36,717 bases of DNA, from NCBI RefSeq assembly GCF_938046015.1, contig NZ_CALIXW010000024.1:1-36717 (forward strand), given 5' to 3'. Below are positions 32,304-36,717 of this stretch, piece after piece. The position numbers and the translations under genes were made by a program. Under the pieces are notes generated by a model. That model made no database searches and was not told the origin of the DNA. It worked only from the letters and a program-made list of their open reading frames with translations. Numbering within the stretch: the first letter of the stretch is position 1; every line of letters starts with the position of its first letter. The stretch comes from an uncultured Porphyromonas sp. (GTDB lineage Bacteria > Bacteroidota > Bacteroidia > Bacteroidales > Porphyromonadaceae).

Positions 32304-33974
32304 CTAGGCCTCTAAGGGACGGAGCGCGAGGACGCGGTAGCCACAGGCAGGGAGCGCGAGGCTAAGTGCAGCCCAGGAGCTGAGGCTAAGGAGCTGCGTC
32401 TCTCCCGTACGGAGGTCCTCCGCGCGATAGAGTGCTCCCTCGCAGAGGCCCAGCTGCGCAAAGAGATCCTCAGGGAGGGGGAGCTGCACCGTCCCCGTCT
32501 CAGCAGCGTAGCTCACGAGGCAGAGCAGCAGCTCGCCCTCATGATGACGCAGGTAGGCGAGGCTACCCTCACCGCTCGGATGCAGGCCATAGTAGCCGCC
32601 CGACTGCACGAGTGGGCTGGTGAGGAGGCCGCCGAGCCAGCGGTAGTCGCCGAGTAGCTCCGCCTCCTCCTCGCTCAGGTACTGCGTGCCCCAGCCGCCG
32701 CGCTCCAGCCGCTGGAGCTTGTCCAGCGACCAGTAGTCGAAGATGGTCGTACGGCCATCACGTCCGCTGAAGCCCTCGGCATCCATCCCGCGCTCGCCCA
32801 GCTCCTGGGCGAAGTAGTGCATCCAGGGATTGGTGCCGCTCAGCGCAGCCACCAGCGAGGAGCGGAAGCCCCGACGGGCGTCGCCGTAGACAAAGTCCGA
32901 GGCCAGGCGCTGCTCATCGTGGTTCTCCATGAAGTAGCACATCTCGGGCTGCAGCGCACCCACGGCATCGCGCACGGCGGTGAAGTCCTCGGGCGCGGCC
33001 TCCCCACGCCCTATAGCGATGAGCCTATCGTAGACGCCGACCTTATCATAGAGGTAGTCGAAGCCCGCCGCCAGGTAGCTGGCATAGCGATGCGGCTGGT
33101 AGATCTCGGCGATGAAGAGTAGGCGGGGGAACTCGGCCTTGAGCTGCGGCAGGCACCAGCCCCAGAAGGCCTCGGGCACGAGCTCGGCCATGTCGCAGCG
33201 GAAGCCGTCCACGCCCTTAGCCGCCCAGTAGCGGAGGATGTCGCGCATCTTGAGCCAGGTCGAGGGGATGGGCTCGGTGTGCAGTCCCGTAGCGCCGAGG
33301 TAGTCGACCCCGTAGTTGAGCTTGATAGTCTCGTACCAGTCGTTGATGCTGGGCGAGGGGCTGAAGCAGTCGTTGCCCGTAGCACGGGCGGGCTGTTCGC
33401 TATAGCGGGGGAGCTCGGGGCTCTGCCGCGGCAGCTCGAGCGTGGTGCCAGGAAGGTAGTAGAAGTTATTGCTGAGGCTGAAGGCAAGCGCGGGATCGTC
33501 GCCCGCCCCTAGATCCTCTACCCCCTCGGGACAGACATCCGAATGGTAGCTGCGCGCCACATGATTGGGGATGAAGTCCATGAGGAAGCCGAGCCCCGCA
33601 GCGTGCGTACGCTCCACGAGCGCCTCTAGCTCGGCCATACGCTCAGCGGGCTGCTCCGCCAGATCTGGATCGACATCGTAGTAGTCCTTGACGGCATAGG
33701 GCGAGCCCGCCACCCCCTTGACCGTGTCGGGGTGGTCGGGGCGTATGCCGTGGGCGCTGTAGTCGGTCTGGGTGGCATGCTCCAGCAGACCGATATACCA
33801 TACATGGCTAGCCCCTAGGCTACGGATATAGGCTAGGGCCTCGGGCGTGAAGCGGGAGAGGCGGCCGACGCCATTCTCCTTCAGACTACCGTCTGGGATG
33901 CGTGTGGTCGTGTCATTGCCCCAGAGGCGGGGCAGGACGGCATAGATAAAGGGCTTGGCAGTGCTATTCTTCAT
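32304..33974 (-). CDS. GH13 alpha-amylase family glycosidase
   Basis: A 556-residue cytosolic GH13 enzyme. Region I is DFIPNHV (133-139), region II GFRCDMAE with nucleophile Asp261, region III LFIAE with acid/base Glu290, and region IV MENHDEQR with Asp353. A short C-terminal beta domain follows (about 460-556). No signal peptide was seen, so it acts on internal or imported alpha-glucans. I chose the ATG at 33974 (MKNSTAKPF), overlapping the upstream patatin gene by 11 nt; 34013 would overlap it further. Exact specificity is not clear. Confidence 0.9.
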   Translation of the reverse strand: MKNSTAKPFIYAVLPRLWGNDTTTRIPDGSLKENGVGRLSRFTPEALAYIRSLGASHVWYIGLLEHATQTDYSAHGIRPDHPDTVKGVAGSPYAVKDYYDVDPDLAEQPAERMAELEALVERTHAAGLGFLMDFIPNHVARSYHSDVCPEGVEDLGAGDDPALAFSLSNNFYYLPGTTLELPRQSPELPRYSEQPARATGNDCFSPSPSINDWYETIKLNYGVDYLGATGLHTEPIPSTWLKMRDILRYWAAKGVDGFRCDMAELVPEAFWGWCLPQLKAEFPRLLFIAEIYQPHRYASYLAAGFDYLYDKVGVYDRLIAIGRGEAAPEDFTAVRDAVGALQPEMCYFMENHDEQRLASDFVYGDARRGFRSSLVAALSGTNPWMHYFAQELGERGMDAEGFSGRDGRTTIFDYWSLDKLQRLERGGWGTQYLSEEEAELLGDYRWLGGLLTSPLVQSGGYYGLHPSGEGSLAYLRHHEGELLLCLVSYAAETGTVQLPLPEDLFAQLGLCEGALYRAEDLRTGETQLLSLSSWAALSLALPACGYRVLALRPLEA

Positions 33975-34752
33975 GCTTTGTATTACTATTCGTAGAGGGA
34001 ACGAGGGGCGCAAGCTCCTGCTTGGCCAGCTCGTAGCCGATCTTCATGAGAGACTCGGCAGCCCTGACCTCAAACATCCCATAGCGCGTCACCTCGGGAC
34101 TCTCCAGCAGGTAGTCACAGGCTGCACAGTCCGGGATCGCATTCTGACGGAAGACGAGCTCCCAGGAGCGGTTGGCCACAGAGAGCATCGTATGCTCGCC
34201 CTCGTGGGGCTGCACGGGACCGAGGTTCACCCCGATGACCTCATCGCAGTCCTGGCGTATCGTCGTCACGGGGAAGTTACGGAAGAGCCCCCCGTCGACA
34301 TAGGTGTGCCCGTCGATGACCACGGGGGTGAAGAGGATGGGCACCGTGCAGGAGGCGAGGATGATATCCGCCAGCCTCCCCTCCGTGAAGACGTGCTCCA
34401 CCCCCGCATCCAGGTCAGTGGCCACGATACGCATAGGCAGCGGGAGCTGCTCGAGGCGCTTGTAGGGGAGGTTGCGCTTGAGCAGGCGATGGAAGGAGGT
34501 CGTACGGAAGAGCCCGCCATCCCTGAGCGCCAGGCTCGTTGCCTTGAGGAAGCCCACCTTGCTGAAGAGCTCGTAGATCTCCTGAGGGGCGTAGCCCGAG
34601 GCGTAGAAGGCGCCCATGATGGAGCCCGCACTGGTACCCGCGATGATCTCGGGCTGTATGCCCGCCTCTGCCATATAGCTCATGACACCGAGGTGCGCGA
34701 AGCCCTTGATGCTGCCGCCACTTAGGGCGAGTCCTAGTCGATATGCTGCCAT
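33964..34752 (-). CDS. Patatin-like phospholipase (RssA-like)
   Basis: A 262-residue patatin-family lipid acyl hydrolase. The oxyanion stretch is ALSGGSIKGFAHLG (9-22), the nucleophile elbow GTSAGS carries Ser41, and the dyad Asp153 is in YVDGGLFRNFP. It has no signal peptide or barrel domain, so it resembles cytosolic RssA/YlbK rather than secreted PlpD. A TACCTTTG promoter element lies about 50 nt upstream. Confidence 0.92.
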   Translation of the reverse strand: MAAYRLGLALSGGSIKGFAHLGVMSYMAEAGIQPEIIAGTSAGSIMGAFYASGYAPQEIYELFSKVGFLKATSLALRDGGLFRTTSFHRLLKRNLPYKRLEQLPLPMRIVATDLDAGVEHVFTEGRLADIILASCTVPILFTPVVIDGHTYVDGGLFRNFPVTTIRQDCDEVIGVNLGPVQPHEGEHTMLSVANRSWELVFRQNAIPDCAACDYLLESPEVTRYGMFEVRAAESLMKIGYELAKQELAPLVPSTNSNTKHEE

Positions 34753-34800
34753 AGTCTATTGCCTTATAGGGTCTTGCTGCTGCTAAATAGAGTCTTGCTG

Positions 34801-34808
34801 CAAAGGTA
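34801..34808 (-). promoter_or_regulatory. Promoter -7 element for patatin-amylase string
   Basis: The minus strand reads TACCTTTG followed by CAG, a perfect TAnnTTTG match. A TTC (not TTG) sits about 21 nt upstream. The patatin ATG is 49 nt downstream. Confidence 0.6.
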
Positions 34809-34830
34809 AGGATAGTCGGGGGAATCCGAG

Positions 34831-34875
34831 AAAAGGACAGCGCCCCGCGGGAGTCGAGACTCCTGCGGGGCGCTG
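34831..34875 (-). terminator. Intrinsic terminator after the exbB-exbD cluster
   Basis: Seventeen-base arms (34838-34854 and 34859-34875) pair with one mismatch around a 4-base loop. On the minus strand the stem is followed by TCCTTTT. It ends the exbB...exbD transcript before the patatin promoter. Confidence 0.85.
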
Positions 34876-34903
34876 CTTATGCTGTAGGGCGTAGACTAGC
34901 GGA

Positions 34904-35377
34904 CTATTTCTTCGCCTGACGTGCCGAGTAGCTCAGGTTGAGCGCGTCTGCACGACGTAGTTCTTCCTTGATCTGGGAGATGATGTTCATCTTCGTCTCG
35001 CGGTCAGCCTTGAGGGATACCTGCATCAGCTTGCGGCGCTCATCCTTGATCTTACTCTCTGCCTGCTTGATGTAGCTGTAGACAGCGGTAGGATTGGAGG
35101 TCACCTGGTCGTTGAGCTGGATCGCGGAGTTGCTCCCGTACATCGCGCGGTACTCCTTGTTGGGCTTACCGACGTAGATGAAGGTTACGAGCGACTTCTC
35201 CTCGAGCTTGGTCAGCTCGGTAGCGTTCGGCAGGTTGCTGAAGCTCACCTTAGGCGTCACCTCACGGATCGTCGTCACCATCATGATGAAGAAGAGGAAG
35301 GCGAAGACCAAGTCAGGGAGAGAAGAGGTGTTCAACTCGGGCATCTCGCGCCCACCTGATTTATTGAATTTTCCCAT
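34904..35377 (-). CDS. exbD: ExbD/TolR-family biopolymer transport protein
   Basis: A 157-residue ExbD-type protein. One membrane segment at about 20-40 begins SSLPDLVFAFLFFIMMV and carries the conserved proton-path Asp22. The remainder is a periplasmic domain rich in charged residues with coiled-coil-like IKQAESKIKDERRKLMQ. It lies 7 nt after the previous exbD stop. Two ExbD copies in a row with one ExbB is a common Bacteroidota pattern for energising TonB-dependent import. Confidence 0.9.
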   Translation of the reverse strand: MGKFNKSGGREMPELNTSSLPDLVFAFLFFIMMVTTIREVTPKVSFSNLPNATELTKLEEKSLVTFIYVGKPNKEYRAMYGSNSAIQLNDQVTSNPTAVYSYIKQAESKIKDERRKLMQVSLKADRETKMNIISQIKEELRRADALNLSYSARQAKK

Positions 35378-35384
35378 TTCCTTC

Positions 35385-35996
35385 TTACTTCTTTACGAGG
35401 TTAGACAGAGGCATCTCGGAGATGTGCATAGGATATGCATCCGTGACGGACTTCTTCTGCTCGGGCGTGAGGTCCTCAAAGCCCTTACCGAAGTTCTGCT
35501 TGGCGAACTTATCCCACACTTCATTGTAGGCCTTGATCAGCTCGTTCTGCACGTTGACGTACATCTGATAGCTGGTCTCGACCTCATTCTTGATCGAGAT
35601 CGCGTAGCCGCTGGTGATGACCTTACGATTCCCTAGGCCGACGATCTCGCGGACCTCGAGCTCGGGGAGGTAAGGCTTCTCCTCAGGGTTCATGATGAAC
35701 TCAACAGCGTAGTCCTTGAGCTGGTCTAGCTTGACAGGGATCAGCTGGTCGACGCCAGCATTGTCCTTACGAGAGACCACGATCTCATCGGAACGGTTGA
35801 CCAGCAAGCGCATGATGTTGCGGTCGTTGATCTCCACTTGCTGCTGCTGCTCTTGCTTAGGGGCGATCGGCGGTAGACGACGCTTCAGCCCCTTATCAGT
35901 ATCCATTGAGGTTGTAACCAAGAAGAAGATAAGCAACATAAAAGCGATATCGGCGGACGATGACCCGTTGATACCGGGAGTCTTTCTTTTTGCCAT
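35385..35996 (-). CDS. exbD: ExbD/TolR-family biopolymer transport protein, longer copy
   Basis: A 203-residue ExbD homologue. The membrane segment (about 14-34) begins SSSADIAFMLLIFFLV with the conserved Asp16. A basic KRRLPP turn then leads to a periplasmic domain longer than usual. It follows a small membrane-protein gene by 36 nt. Probably assembles with the ExbB encoded upstream. Confidence 0.9.
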   Translation of the reverse strand: MAKRKTPGINGSSSADIAFMLLIFFLVTTSMDTDKGLKRRLPPIAPKQEQQQQVEINDRNIMRLLVNRSDEIVVSRKDNAGVDQLIPVKLDQLKDYAVEFIMNPEEKPYLPELEVREIVGLGNRKVITSGYAISIKNEVETSYQMYVNVQNELIKAYNEVWDKFAKQNFGKGFEDLTPEQKKSVTDAYPMHISEMPLSNLVKK

Positions 35997-36032
35997 AGTG
36001 CTTTCTGCTTTATTCGTTATTGATTACAGACC

Positions 36033-36494
36033 TTATCGCTTCAGAGCCTTGGAGACACTACCCCAGAGGGCAGCTCCCAGAGTGACGATGAAGAGGACGT
36101 AGATAGAGTAGAGCCACATATCGGTGACCTTGAGCCAGCCAGACGTATTGTAGGTCTGCGAAGCCTCATTAAGGCCAGCGATGGGGGTACCATCACCGAT
36201 AGCGTAGGTGATGACGAGCAGTGCCACGAAGGCACCGAAGCCCGCCAGGGAGGACACGAGGCCCTTTTTGTTGGACGCAAAGTTGATCACAGCGAAGATC
36301 GCCGTAGCGGCGAAGGTCACCAGGAACAGTGCGTAGGTCCAGAAGAGTAAGAGACCCGTGTACGCGTAGTCCTTGTTGCCCTTAGCGTCGATCTCAGCGC
36401 CTCCGAAGAAGAAGACGGCGAAGATGATGACGCTGATGACAGACAGAGCCAGTAGCGTAGAGCTGGATACCTTACGTATCTTAGTTACAGCCAT
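36033..36494 (-). CDS. Four-helix membrane protein of ExbB-ExbD cluster
   Basis: A 153-residue protein with about four membrane helices (about 10-31, 45-72, 82-98, 125-147) and a polar loop of GTPIAGLNEASQTYNTSGWL between the third and fourth. I do not recognise the family. Its place between exbB and two exbD genes suggests it is a subunit or assembly factor of this motor. It starts 27 nt after the exbB stop. Confidence 0.75.
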   Translation of the reverse strand: MAVTKIRKVSSSTLLALSVISVIIFAVFFFGGAEIDAKGNKDYAYTGLLLFWTYALFLVTFAATAIFAVINFASNKKGLVSSLAGFGAFVALLVITYAIGDGTPIAGLNEASQTYNTSGWLKVTDMWLYSIYVLFIVTLGAALWGSVSKALKR

Positions 36495-36521
36495 TGCTTA
36501 TTCTGGGTATGGGTGAGTGTA

Positions 36522-36717
36522 TTAGCGCTTCTCGTTGTACTTAACGACGAGGTCAAGCAGCGTGATGGAGGCATCTTCCATGCGGTTGAGGATGCCTTCT
36601 ACGAGGGAGAGGATGTAGTTGTAGAAGATCTGGAGGATGAGGGCTACGACGAGACCACCGATGGTCGTGATCAGAGCGACCTTCATACCACCTGCAACGA
36701 CCGTTGGGCTGATGTCA
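36522..36717 (-). CDS. exbB: MotA/TolQ/ExbB proton channel, C-terminal part (cut by window edge)
   Basis: The last 64 residues of an ExbB-family protein; the 5' part lies beyond the right edge. The stretch TVVAGGMKVALITTIGGLVV followed by ALILQIFYNYILSLVEGILN is the final ExbB membrane helix with its signature glycine and threonine residues. It ends YNEKR. It heads the cluster with the small membrane protein and the two exbD genes. Confidence 0.9.
   Translation of the reverse strand, partial: DISPTVVAGGMKVALITTIGGLVVALILQIFYNYILSLVEGILNRMEDASITLLDLVVKYNEKR

Overview
The window looks like chromosome from a Porphyromonas-type member of the Bacteroidota. It is GC-rich, carries a SusC/SusD pair and an hmuSTUV-like haem operon, has several lineage families (DUF4294, DUF2149, DUF1294), uses TAnnTTTG-type promoters (two with TTG 20 nt upstream), and shows little Shine-Dalgarno signal. 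The haem operon, the GC-rich coding bias and the absence of a large carbohydrate locus favour Porphyromonas over Bacteroides; this is inference, since no 16S gene is present. Almost everything is read on the minus strand. The one plus-strand block is 18986-21951.

Layout by position. 33-6018 is a tight minus-strand operon, hmuS-hmuT-hmuU-hmuV-like: a membrane-anchored CobN-like chelatase with its own proton-channel pair. 6019-6714 is non-coding and holds a promoter, a GC-rich inverted repeat and an imperfect ~100-bp duplication. 6715-11616 is a susC-susD outer-membrane importer behind a canonical promoter and a ~180-nt leader. 11617-12262 holds that promoter, a strong terminator and the first 22-bp repeat array. 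12263-17331 holds comM and a DUF4294 / two-domain sialate O-acetylesterase / thioredoxin-like lipoprotein cluster. 17502-18883 is rdgB-plsC. 18986-21951 (plus) is a YjbR-like gene, birA, an RNA methyltransferase and a secreted esterase. tRNA-Gly(GCC) and an orphan lipoprotein follow. 23047-30583 runs thyA-folA-hisS-dxs-trkA-trkH with small gaps. 31082-34752 is patatin, GH13 amylase, a zinc-ribbon membrane protein, FKBP and DUF1294. 34904-36717 is an exbB-membrane protein-exbD-exbD motor cluster cut by the right edge.

The envelope theme is strong. Two separate proton-motive-force motors are present (HmuU/V-like and ExbB/ExbD/ExbD), together with a TonB-dependent importer and a haem-chelatase module. 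These would co-operate in bringing haem iron and large nutrients into an anaerobe.

The most interesting unexplained structure is a family of tandem intergenic repeats. At three separate places (about 12.1, 22.9 and 30.9 kb) a ~16-bp imperfect palindrome of consensus GAGGGATATCAGTCAG recurs four times at a 22-bp period. Each array lies 50-90 bp beyond the stop codon of a minus-strand gene and before the next transcription unit, always in the same orientation. The third array is preceded by two copies of a different 22-bp unit. Many apparent long ORFs opposite real genes are by-products of GC-rich codon usage and were left out.
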